Source: Silene noctiflora
Taxonomy: Eukaryota > Streptophyta > Magnoliopsida > Caryophyllales > Caryophyllaceae
Reading direction: 5' to 3'
NCBI GenBank assembly: GCA_009801015.1
Contig: VHZZ01000493.1
Coordinates: forward strand, 85,848-125,063
DNA length: 39,216 bases
Part shown: positions 29,826-39,216 of the stretch, one piece after another
Position numbering within the stretch: the first letter of the stretch is position 1
Layout of the letters: every line of letters starts with the position of its first letter
Notes under the pieces: model-generated
Databases searched by the model: none
Seen by the model: only the letters and a program-made list of their open reading frames with translations
Told to the model about the DNA's origin: nothing
Made by a program: the position numbers and the translations under genes

Positions 29826-29900
29826 TGTATTGTGGGGATGAGAATTCGAATTTGTGACCTATGTTTATTGTACAAAAATTTAACCATTAAACATGAATAT
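29826..29900 (-). mobile_element. tRNA-derived SINE-like fragment
   Basis: On the minus strand TTTAATGGTTAAA (A-box-like) is followed about 30 bases later by CAAATTCGAATTCTC (B-box-like). These are the internal polymerase III promoter words of plant SINEs. It does not fold as a real tRNA. The length and end were not defined. Confidence 0.4.
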
Positions 29901-30124
29901 TAAGCATGATATCTATAATGGATTAGGGATTTGTGGATATTAGGATTGGATTTACATTTTATCCATCACGAATTCGGTTGTCGTCCGTTGTTATTATTGT
30001 CCTCATTGTTTAAACGTCGTTAATTTTTTACTGTTTATGAATACAAAATTTGAAATATTTCAATACATAGTAATTAACCCGATTTTTATTGAAAACATAT
30101 CGGATAAAGTTACAATAGGAATTC

Positions 30125-30240
30125 TTTTTTTTTTTTTTTTTTTTTGTGCGTGAGTGGAGCCATAAGGGCAAATTTGTTAGTGACGGTATTTGAACTTGAG
30201 TCTTCAGCATCGCTCTTTATTATAATGGGTAAATGAAATA
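30125..30240 (-). mobile_element. SINE-like insertion with a 21-base A tail
   Basis: Read on the minus strand, GAAGACTCAAGTTCAAATACCG (B-box-like) is followed by about 40 bases and a 21-base A tract (T at 30125-30145). A B box and an A tail together suggest a short retroposed element. The A box is worn and no target duplication was confirmed. Confidence 0.4.
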
Positions 30241-30423
30241 GCTACTTCCTCCATGAACCCGTTTTTTTCTCTTTTTCTAATATATGTGAGGATTGCTTTA
30301 ATGAAAATGGGTAGAAAACAAGTTTATGGAGAGAATACGATTTTAAATCTACAAGAATGATTTCAAAATTTTACCACCAAAGCTTTGTTTAGGAAGAACA
30401 TTTAGAACTTGAAAAACACATCA

Positions 30424-30516
30424 TACTTCCTCTTTTCCATTGAATTGTTAGACGTTTTTTAAATCATCCTCACATATTTTGAAAAACGTCAACAATTCAA
30501 TAAAACAGAGGTAGTA
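30424..30516. mobile_element. 93-bp Stowaway-like MITE
   Basis: TACTTCCTCTTTTCCATTG... is inverted as ...CAATAAAACAGAGGTAGTA, and the arms (TTGAATTGTTAGACGTTTTT / GAAAAACGTCAACAATTCAA) pair for about 36 bp. TA dinucleotides flank both ends. It probably sits in the 3' flank of ObgC. Confidence 0.75.
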
Positions 30517-30952
30517 CTACTCGAAGTAGCAATCACGAGTAATAGTTTAAAAAAACGTGGTTCTTTGCTATTTGCATGTACAGCAGTTTTCAGGTAATTT
30601 ATGACATTTTTGGCCGACTAAGGTGGGGTAAGCATTCTGCAGTGTGCCAGTATATAATCAAATACAATTAAATTACATCCAATCATACAAAATTATTACA
30701 GCAACAGTACAACACAAGAATATACATCATACTGATAAATATCACTTGTTTCTGAGATTCTCGAGCTTCCGATACATCAGAGAAGCAAGCATTATGACAA
30801 GCGACTTGACAGACTGCGGACACAGGCTGAGTCTGTCGATAACTGACCTTCAAGGAACATTTTCTATGAGGTTCATGTTACTTGTATGATGTATTGATGT
30901 TACAATGTTACTCTTACGCTTGATGTTACTCGAGTGATGCAGTATGCATGAA

Positions 30953-33900
30953 TCACTTCCAATTTGGCCATCTAATTGAATCTGTTGATTTATTCTTTGC
31001 AGTTGAATCTGCTGAACTGTTCCTGGCTCCGGGTGTGCCACCACTTCCTGAGGAATTGTACCATACAAGCTCCAACTGTAATAGAAAACGGATTATTACA
31101 AGGAGAAAGTTAGCATAGATCAAAAATAGAACACTGCGCCACTGCGGTGATGTCAGGTGGCTTAGTCAGTGAAGTTATTGACGCCAATAACACCATCTAC
31201 GCAATCTAAAGGAAGTACTACGGGAAAAAAGGAAGTGAGACGACATACCCCAGCCACATTGACAATGTCACCTTCCTTAACACCGCGATCTTTAAGAGCT
31301 TTGTTGACACCAGTTGCCTCCAGAACATGCTGGAATCTCTTTTCAGAATCTACGTACCTGCTCCAACCCAATATCTTGAGAACACCGTATAGCATTGAGA
31401 TGCAACAACTAAGTTTTACAGCCAAATTATTTCGAGTTGGAATAAAGATATTATCAAAAGTATTACTTAGACTTAAAGTCCAATATTTAACTGAAATAAT
31501 CATATTAACATGACTGCGAAACATTACCAGCTCAAATAGTCAAATCACCTAGGATCCCAGATTCCCGGCTGAACTCAACTCTACTCTTTTGAGTTTGAGG
31601 GCTTGAGGAAATAATTTTTCTTTTTCAGAATTCATGTACTAGCAATTAAGGATGTTGAGCCATTCTTGTGTTCCAAATTTAGAGGTTTATCCTTTTAATT
31701 ACATTGTCATTGAAAAATAAAAGATGCAATCAGACAGAAGCACATATTATCGAATCATACCGCCAGTTGGTCATCTGAACAAAACGCTGTAACCCATCTC
31801 CAATTACATGCCAAGTCTTTAAGCTACTATCGTGAGTTACTGTAAAATCCTTGATAGGGACAGCTCGTCCCTTCTTTATCTTCTCAGCCACATGATTGAG
31901 ATTAACAGCAGGAGCCCAACCTGAAGAGCCAACATTTCACAAGTCAGCGATTCAAAAATATGCACGTACATTTCGTGAAACGAATAGGATCGTTTTCAGA
32001 ATGCTCCGTGATAGAGTAATAGTTTGATACTTTATCTATGATAAAGTAAAGCACACAATGCAGATTTAAAAGAAAACATGGGATGCTACAGGATTTAAGA
32101 GGGTCAAATACTCATGTTGATATTTCCTGTAACTGCGAGATAATTACAGATTTACAGTAATAGCACAAGGGCATACAATAGTCCTTACTTTCAATCTCCT
32201 TGTTAGCTTCCTTGATTTTCTGGACAAGGTCGAAGGCAGCACAAGCTACTTCACGCGTGCCCTGATTAGTAATAGCGCTCATGCAAAAAGGTTGAACACC
32301 TGTTGCTAGCAAATGTTCCTTGAAACTCTCCCATCTTTCAGATGCTTCTGGAAGGTCCATTTTATTAAAGGCAACTAAATAAGGCTTTTCTGAAAGTTCA
32401 GGGTTAAATAATTCAAGCTCAAGACGAATTGCATCGTATTCCAATTCTGGCTGCTGGGAAGAACCATCGACAACATGCACCTGAAACAAAATGCAATTCA
32501 AATCTCCGATGAGCAAAAGCAGAATGAAGCTTAAGCATGGAGATGCAAGACTGCCTGTCATGAACTTCCTACCAATTACTACATAGGTAAATGTTATGGA
32601 ATGTCTAAAAAACCCCTAATATATAATACACAAGCGACACCCAATCTCCTGGCTTTTCAAGGAAAATAAGGAGTATGCATAATAATAATAGATATTCTTT
32701 CAGTATGTATTTACCAGGACAGAACATCTTTCAGTGTGCCGCAGAAATTCATGGCCTAAACCAAAACCTCGATGTGCACCTTCAAGCAAACCTGGCAAAT
32801 CTGCTACAACCATTGTAGCATCAAAGTCGAATGAAACAACACCAAGATTCGGAAGCAATGTAGTGAAAGGATAGTTTGCTATATTTGGTTGAGCAGCACT
32901 TATAACGCTAAGAAGTGTGCTTTTCCCAGCATTTGGAGCACCAACAATTCCAACATCAGCAACTAGCTTTAGCTCCAACTCCAACCACCTGATGCATAAT
33001 TACACCATCCTCAGCTTGATATGTCACATTAACCAAAAGAACACAACATAATCTGTTAAGTAAAAGTACACAACAAACCGCACGAGTATACATCATACAA
33101 ATGCAACAAATAAATCATGTTAAAGGAAGAAACTTTCCACAGAAACAGTAGCCCTTTCTTTGGATACAAAAAGAGGAGTGAGTGGAGGGTAATGGAGGGA
33201 AGCAGCAAAGTGAGAATTGATCGAGGAATCAAGAGAGTTCTCCTTCCAAATCTTTCCTATGTCCTAGGAATTTTCGTTTTGACTTAGGGAAAGGGGATCC
33301 CCTATTTCACTACATCCCAATCCCTCCAACCTTATCTGCTAACCAAACAAGGGAATTATCTTCCCTCCATTTGCCTCGAATCTCTCAATCCAAAATGTCG
33401 GAATATGCCTTAAATCAGTCAAGTCCCCTTCCGCATCTGTTTTAGAGAGTACTATATAAACTCTCTAGGTCATAACCTAACTCTATTCTGTAATTTCCTA
33501 CAATCAATAAAGCTTTACCTCTCCTCTGGCTGTGGACGTAGCTAACACATTGTTAGTAAACTGCATTAAATCTGTGTTCTTTAATTACGTTCTTAATTAT
33601 CCTTTTTGCATCCGTCATAACACAAACGAAGTATACTAGGCAAAATAAATCATAGCCTGCAGAAGACAATCAACCACATGCTTAAATCTCAATTCTAACA
33701 CTCCAAAGGCCTCAACATCGAAAAAAGCAAAGAACTCACATCTCAGGACCTTCTTCACCATTCTCAGCAATCCTAGGAACCTTATTAAACCCGGACTTAA
33801 AAGCAGCATTTCCTCTACCACCACGACCACCAGGCAAAAGCAAAGCTTTTTGTCCAGGATGCAACAACTCCAACAACACCTCCCCATGACTCCCATCATC

Positions 33901-34758
33901 TCTAGCCTCTCTAATCATCGTCCCTGGCGCAACCTTAATCACAACATCCTCTCCTTTCGCTCCATGCATCTTCCTCCCTTGCCCATGACTCCCTCTCCCC
34001 GCTTTAAAATGACAACAATTCCTAAATGGCAATAAGGAACTCATCGCGCCGTCTACTTCCACATACACATTCCCACCTCTTCCCCCATCCCCTCCTGATG
34101 GGCCACCAAATGGCACATATTTTTCCCTCCTAAATGCCACCACCCCATTCCCTCCATTCCCCGCTTTCGTGTATATTTTCGCCCTGTCGAAACATCTCAT
34201 CACTGCCGGCACCCCTTTATCCTTCACCGCATCCTCATCCTCCTCACCATCATCTAACCCCATCTCAAACCCCTCAATTTCATCAATTTCCTCCATTTCT
34301 CCCACAATATCATCCTCGTAATCACTCGAATCGTAATTTCCCTCTTCCTCATCCTCATCCTCATCGACATTTTCGTCCGGAAGCTCATAATCACCATAAT
34401 CAAACCCAGCAAATTCATCCAAATTGCTACTTTTCTTCACTACATTACTTTCAATTGTCGATAAAAGGATTGACTCAGATATTGTAATCTCTTTATAACT
34501 GCCAGCAAACGAAGAATCCAGAAAATCTTCTTTCGGTGGTAAACGAGTGTATGAAGTAGCTTCAATTGCCGAAACTGAAGATAATTTATCGTCCGATGTA
34601 AGGGTTTTTGATTTAGGTTTGGCTTTTGATTTTGATTTTGATTTTGATTTTAAATTAATTTGGGGATTAGGGTTTTGGTAGGGTTTTTTGCGAGGTTTAT
34701 TGTTGATTCGAGATAAAGCGATCGGAGAGAAGGATATGGTTACTGAAGAGGATGACAT
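30953..34758 (-). CDS. OBGC: Chloroplast Obg GTPase (ObgC)
   Basis: Six exons, in transcript order 34758-33740, 32988-32715, 32480-32189, 31920-31761, 31357-31249 and 31075-30953, give 658 residues, near the size of plant ObgC. The Ser- and Lys-rich N-terminus (residues 1-55) looks like a plastid transit peptide and contains an SK repeat. An acidic linker follows at 114-180. The Gly-rich Obg fold spans about 186-340 ([28 protein letters not shown]). The G domain has G1 GAPNAGKS (356-363), G3 DLPG (403-406), G4 NKMD (469-472) and G5 SA (498-499). A C-terminal OCT region follows ([10 protein letters not shown], then LELVWYN). ObgC is a plastid GTPase needed for 50S ribosome assembly and embryo development; that role is by homology. 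The last exon was chosen in the frame giving [11 protein letters not shown]; a longer frame there is a shadow. Confidence 0.93.
33160..33420. mobile_element. Second copy of the intron-15-type element, in ObgC intron 1
   Basis: GGAGGGTAATGGAGGGAAGC, then CAAATCTTTCCTATGTCC, then CCAATCCCTCCAACC with ATCTGCTAACCAAACAAGG repeat the landmarks of the element at 20005-20262. It is intronic, non-coding and about 260 bp. Confidence 0.6.
34619..34660. repeat. Hexamer repeat encoding Ser-Lys in ObgC
   Basis: TTTTGATTTTGA-type repeats on the plus strand encode the alternating [14 protein letters not shown] of the ObgC transit-peptide region (residues 38-51). Such a coding microsatellite may vary in length between individuals. 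Confidence 0.8.
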
Positions 34759-35312
34759 TCTTCCGATAAGTCTGTTAAGTCTAACGAACTCCTTCTGTTT
34801 ATGTAAGTCAATCCGCTCTCGTGTGAGACGGTTTTACAATATCTTATTTTTTTTGATTAAATTCTCGACATTTGTAATAGTTCGTAAACCACGTATTTGT
34901 TCATAGCTTTATTGTTTTGCAAGTACTTGGTCATTTATCTATTTTGATGGGTTTCGTATATTTTTTTAGTATAATCAAATTTTGTAAATATTACTGCGTA
35001 AGACTAACCGTAGATATAACTCAATCTAAAGGAGGTTTCGGATTACAAATTTACAATTAGGCTATTGACTACGGTGTACATGACTACAATTTCCGTGCTA
35101 TATAATATGACTAACACGAGCATATGCTTCATCTCTTGATGAACTAATCTACAAATCGAACAATTTGATATGGTTCATCTCCTTATCCTTCGCTTCCATT
35201 TTTTCACCGGTTCACCCTATTATGCTTTCTGCCGTTGAAGTTTACGACTGAGGCTCAGAGGCTAACGGCCTAAGCGATGATGGCCAATCGATCTTTATAG
35301 TTAAAGCCGTCC
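34759..35312. other. Spacer between the RING gene and ObgC
   Basis: 554 bp between the RING stop codon and the ObgC start codon, both on the minus strand. It must hold the RING 3'UTR and the ObgC promoter. GTGTGAGACGGTTTTAC at about 34820 is a fragment of a dispersed repeat. No clear TATA box is seen. Confidence 0.5.
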
Positions 35313-38300
35313 TTAATTGTTCAGCAATTCTCTGTGTTCCTTCCTATACTCCACTACCTCATCATAGGTGTCCATGTTAAAACAGCTCTCAGCAAAGCAT
35401 CTGAAACCGCAACCAATTCATCAGTAAAACTTTAGCCGACACATTAGATTTCTCTACTCCGTAAACCACAAGCCTCAGAGCACAAATTTGTTTGTTACAA
35501 AGAGTAGTACTGTAGTTTACTATCCCCTCCGTCTCAATCATATGTATACATTTGATTAAATATCCCTCACAAAGAAAATAAAATGTAAACAAATGGCTGG
35601 GACAGACGGTGCCATTTACCAAAACGATCGTCTAAGCAAACGACCCAAGCTTCTAGAGTTCTAGGTGATGTAACACGGCCAGGTAAATACTACACGAGTC
35701 ATATTTGTTTATCTGAGAGGTATTAGTAACATACCTAAGCTCATGCCAGAACTTGTTAGTCATTTCACCCAAAAACGGTCTCAATGGGGAAAGAAAGGTA
35801 TCTTCCTCATCACTGCAAGATGAGGGCACCCTAGGCTTCTTCTCAATACTCGACAAGTACAGTGACGTAGCCACATGAACAATGACGGTTGGATCTGGGT
35901 CTTCAAGAACAGCTAGCAACTCCCTCCGAATCCATGGTTCGATTCTACGCAGGATCTCTTCTCTATGGCAACTATTCATCAATCCATTCTGATTTATGAA
36001 AGAAATAACATGCATTAGATTTTGGACAGTAAGGAATGCTCCATACAGCAATGACTATTTCCCAACATATTATTATATCACTCGTCTCGAAGAGATAAGC
36101 TCGTCTATATGATTATATATACTCAAGTCAAAAAACGAATCATCTAAAAAGCCTGTCTACACGTGGAAACAAGGTTCTTCAGCACATATTCGCTGAGATT
36201 GAAATCGACTGTAACTTGAACATTTAAGAATATCTAAAATCATCTCTCATTTGTGGTGAGCCAAAATGTCATTGTTGCAAGTCTTTTTAGGGCAGACAGA
36301 CAGAGTCCTTCATAATACGGTGTAAGATATACAAGACCTTTTGATCGATATTGACATATTGTATGCATTTAACTGAATAAAACAATAACAAATCAGTTAA
36401 GAGTGAAACATTACAGAAAAGTACTCTCAACTTCTCAAGTGCTATTCATACCGGATTAAGATTTCTTTCTTGGAAAGGAACAGCACGCAAACCGCACTTG
36501 TAAACGCTGTCAAAACCACGAAAATGAAAAGCATGAGCAACATGAAAAGAGTTCTCCCAATCAATATTGTCGACAAAATCTAATAAACTGCACTTGATAA
36601 TGAGGAGTGTGAAAACCTTCAATTGTAGGGATTTTAGTAAACCTATAACCTCTACAAGGTTGTGTTTCAGCAAGACTAAACTATTAAAAATAAGTTGCCG
36701 GAATAGTTACATAGACCTCATATGAATTTCGGATGTAATGAAAAGTAACATTATATCTAATTTCATCAGTAGACCACAATGAAAAAAGCCTGAAAACTGT
36801 CTAGCTACTCGCAGGCAGCAGGATCAAAGTGCTGGTCTAGATTTCTTCGCTAGCTTACAACCATTGTTGGGTTCTCTCTGCCACGAATATGTCAAGAGAT
36901 TTGAACCGAAAATCTAGACTCTTTATTCATAGCACTTATATAATGTGTTTGAACCTCTCACTTATCTAATGCCTTACACCCGTTCTCGGGTTCCCTTTGG
37001 GGCGTCAGCATTCCTCAACAAGTCCAATTATGCGTATTTGAACCTCTCACTCATATTCACTGTTACATGAGTTTGACGCCAATATCATCATTCACTAAGC
37101 TACTACCTCAGTCAAAAGAACGGCTGATACCACCAACGGCCCAACCCAATCAAGTACGTCTTCTCCACTCGCCTTAACAAAGTAAGGCATTCTTCTAGTA
37201 TGTCCCCACCAATTACATCCACAGATTACTGGTCATCCTACAATGTTCCCCCTATAAAGAAATTTATTAAATTGCACTCAATAACAAAGCTCAGGCTCTC
37301 GGCATTTCTAAAAATAAGTCGTCAGACAATTCTAGACTTTTCAATCTCTCATCCTAACTCACTGCTCGCCAATTTTGAAACCATGCTGCCGCCATTTACC
37401 AAACTATTAACTCAAACCTCTGTTTAATTTTCAAAGATGCCGATCCCAAACACCACAAATGAATCAAAGACCAAGCATCAAGGATGAATGCTCCCCCTCC
37501 CTCACCACGAAATAATCAAACACAGGTCGCTTCCAAAACTAAAACACTAGAGCAAAAGCAACTCTAACAACTATTCAAATTTACTTTGGTATCGTTTGGT
37601 TGGCCAGAGGGTTACAACTCCATAGGAATATCCGATTCATGGGAATTAAACTTTATACATTACCAGAGTTTTCTACTCAAAGCCTACAACTTATTGATCA
37701 ACCTCCAAATCTTCTCTCAAAGCGCGAAATTTTGCACTCGATTAAAAGTTTATTAATGACTTCTACAAGCACCCTACGATCAATGTATCAAATGCTGCCC
37801 ACACTACAAAAAAGTACTCCCTCCGTCCAAATGATTTGTTTACGTTTGATTAAAATACTCCTTACAAATAAGGATAAAAAAGGTAAACAAATGATCGAAA
37901 CTGAGAACCTCAAGGAAACGCAACAATCAACAAAATTACCTTGCCCGCCATTGAATTACCCGTTCCTGGATCAAATCACCAGAACCCGACCTCGCCCGAC
38001 CAAACGACCGCAGACGTGGCACCGGTCTGGACCGGCGATTCGCAGCATTAAACACTTCCCTTGCCCTCCTAATTACCCTGCACCGCAAAAATTTAATATT
38101 CTTAATCAAATTAAATGAAATACATCCAATAAAATAATCATTTTCAACTAGCTTAGCCGGTAAAGTCATAAAACGCGGTAATTTAAATCCCGATATTATC
38201 AAATTTGCCCTTGTGGGTTCCATTTACACCAAAAAGATTAAAAATAATCATTTTCAATTTATGATGAGTCAATCTGACTATAAATCCCGGTTCCGCCACT

Positions 38301-38581
38301 GACCTCTGGACCGCGACAGGGCGGGACGGAGGCGGAGGAGGAGGAGGAGGAAGACGGTGGCGGCGGCGAAAAGAAGAAGAAGAGGAGAAGTAGGAATCAA
38401 AGGGGGAAATACAAAGAGGACAAGTGCGTTTGTAGTTTGACCACCGGAGAATGCAGCGGAGACAGTATGTGTGTAAGCAGGTGGTTAGTACGGCGGTGTT
38501 AGCGGTGGTTGTGATGGTGGTTAGGCATATTGGGCATGTTTTGGTGGTCGTTGATCGGTGTTTGTGATGGTCGTCAGCCAT
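35313..38581 (-). CDS. RING-HC finger protein, putative E3 ubiquitin ligase
   Basis: Four exons in transcript order, 38581-38304, 36587-36452, 35988-35735 and 35400-35313, join in phases 2, 0 and 2 to 251 residues. The N-terminal C3HC4 RING is complete: Cys16, Cys19, Cys35, His37, Cys40, Cys43, Cys54 and Cys57 (CPICL, CLHTYCLRC, CPLC). A Ser run and an eight-proline run follow (about 66-86). The later exons carry FHFRGFDSVYKCGLRAVPF, RRIEPWIRRELLAVLEDPDP with VIVHVATSLYL, and the end FWHELRCFAESCFNMDTYDE. This C-terminal pattern is shared by a small plant RING family with Topors-like fingers; its targets are unknown to me. The RING predicts ubiquitin ligase activity. The donor of intron 1 (AG|GTCAGT) directly abuts a transposon-like CAGTGGCGG terminus. 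Confidence 0.85.
35525..35609. mobile_element. Stowaway-like MITE in RING intron 3
   Basis: CCCCTCCGTCTCAATCATATG and the inverted CAAATGGCTGGGACAGACGG bracket about 85 bp. Internal arms ATACATTTGA/AAATGTAAAC match. It is the same family as the element at 37815. Confidence 0.7.
35989..36451. other. Intron 2 of the RING gene
   Basis: A 463-bp intron with donor GTATGA and acceptor AATCAG. Nothing else recognised. Confidence 0.6.
37815..37905. mobile_element. Stowaway-like MITE in RING intron 1
   Basis: TACTCCCTCCGTCCAAATGAT at the left, with TTTGTTTACGTTTG inverted as GGTAAACAAATGATCG at the right, gives a 90-bp element. The right terminus is worn. Confidence 0.7.
38130..38301 (-). mobile_element. 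CAGTGGCGGAACCGGG element abutting the RING splice donor
   Basis: On the minus strand CAGTGGCGGAACCGGG starts at 38301, immediately after the GT of the donor. TTGAAAATGATTATTTT occurs twice downstream (about 38257 and 38147). The far end is not defined. Confidence 0.45.
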
Positions 38582-38627
38582 GTTTGAGTATACAAGAAAA
38601 TTGATTCTGGTTCGAATTTAATTGAGT

Positions 38628-38636
38628 TTATATATA
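38628..38636 (-). promoter_or_regulatory. Candidate TATA box of the RING gene
   Basis: The minus strand reads TATATATAAAC about 50 bp upstream of the start codon. This implies a very short leader. Confidence 0.4.
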
Positions 38637-38639
38637 AAA

Positions 38640-39216
38640 CTAGTCACGCACTCATCGGGTTAATCGTGAAAGTTACTCGTACAGATTCAAATCCAAATAT
38701 GGGTTAGGTGTTCTTTATGAATACATGGTCGCCGGTCGAGTTAGGTTAGATCTAGCTTGCTTGATCTTGAATCAGCTAGTGAGAAGACGGATGTAACCAA
38801 CTTGACTTGGGCCTGAGCTGACTCCTAGATGGGTTTGTCGGGCAAGTTAGATAATTTATAATGGGTTTGAGAGGGTCGGGTTGTGAACATGGAGGCTGAG
38901 CTAGTCGGGGGGGAAGGTGGGCCATGACGAGTGGGGAATTAGGCTTGGAAAAACGTCGCCCATGAGCTAGGCTGGTTCGAGGCTGCGTAGATAACTAGGC
39001 CTAAACTTTAGACATATGTTTCCTACATCAAAATCATCATCTATTTTTCTTATTTAACAATTATTTTAAAAAATAGGATCACTCACGTTCTAACACGAGT
39101 CTAAACCAGTGGCGTTTCTAAGACTTTTATAATGGGGGTTCGAATTTTGACGAGAATTTTTTTTGTGATAGACAATAATTTTAGGAAAATTTTAGAAATG
39201 GGAAAGAGACAATAAA
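38640..39216. other. Intergenic DNA at the right edge
   Basis: G-rich, degenerate GGGTTTGAG/GGGTCGGGTT words suggest worn repeat DNA. CAGTGGCGTTTCTAAG at 39108 is another member of the CAGTGGCGG terminus family. No gene is visible. Confidence 0.45.

Larger units (their letters stand above)
36588..38303. other. Intron 1 of the RING gene (1.7 kb)
   Basis: It contains two TTGAACCTCTCAC-type direct repeats (about 36950 and 37040), the MITE at 37815, and the CAGTGGCGG element at its start. The 172-residue plus-strand frame at 37600-38118 has no recognisable domain, crosses the MITE and is rejected as a gene. Confidence 0.6.

Noticed and set aside
29826..30240. tRNA genes suggested by B-box-like TTCGAAT/TTCAAAT words
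   Set aside because: No cloverleaf can be drawn; SINE-like remnants are more likely.
30850..31068. 72-residue minus-strand frame at the end of ObgC
   Set aside because: It overlaps the last exon in another frame; the phase-correct frame gives LELVWYNSS, which fits Obg C-termini.
34134..34487. Pro/His-rich 117-residue plus-strand frame
   Set aside because: It is the antisense of the acidic linker and Obg coding sequence of ObgC.
37600..38118. 172-residue plus-strand frame in RING intron 1
   Set aside because: It crosses a Stowaway-like MITE and has no recognisable domain.
38183..38303. C-terminal extension of the first RING exon (through SVAEPGF)
   Set aside because: A strong in-phase donor at 38303 joins exon 1 to the conserved downstream exons; the extension is intronic, transposon-derived sequence.

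Overview
This window is nuclear DNA from a flowering plant. The genes are split by many short spliceable introns with GT-AG borders, intergenic DNA is very A+T-rich, and the proteins are plant types: a TSPO-like membrane protein, a DOXC-type 2-oxoglutarate oxygenase, an ALWAYS EARLY/LIN-9 protein and a chloroplast Obg GTPase. Protein and repeat style suggest a eudicot, possibly Caryophyllales, but that is an impression, not a demonstration. All exon models were built by hand from splice sites, reading phase and family knowledge; none was checked against transcripts.

Layout from left to right. Positions 1-2977 are repeat-rich, including a MULE-type element with long inverted repeats (501-1067). 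Positions 2978-5895 (+) hold the last three exons of a bHLH18/25-type transcription factor; its DNA-binding part is not in the window. A one-exon TSPO gene (-) lies at 6522-7067. An eight-exon free-standing alanyl-tRNA editing protein, AlaX-like (+), lies at 8049-10959. Positions 10960-13814 are a cluster of small DNA transposons, two with clear target duplications. A four-exon SRG1/codeine-demethylase-like oxygenase (+) lies at 13815-16398, with a Helitron in intron 1 and a 138-bp triplicate in intron 2. It converges on a 19-coding-exon ALWAYS EARLY gene (-) at 16793-28519, which has a probable 5'UTR intron and an E2F-type site near its presumed start. A six-exon plastid ObgC gene (-) lies at 30953-34758. 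A four-exon RING-finger gene (-) lies at 35313-38581.

The genes do not form a pathway or cluster; this is an ordinary euchromatic neighbourhood of unrelated single genes. I found no CRISPR array, rRNA or canonical tRNA, no coding retroelement and no sign of a novel multi-gene system. The best second-look items are the E2F site at the gene of a likely E2F/DREAM partner, the RING gene whose splice donor abuts a transposon terminus, the headless bHLH gene, the GC-AG intron in the ALY gene, and several elements with intact target-site duplications.
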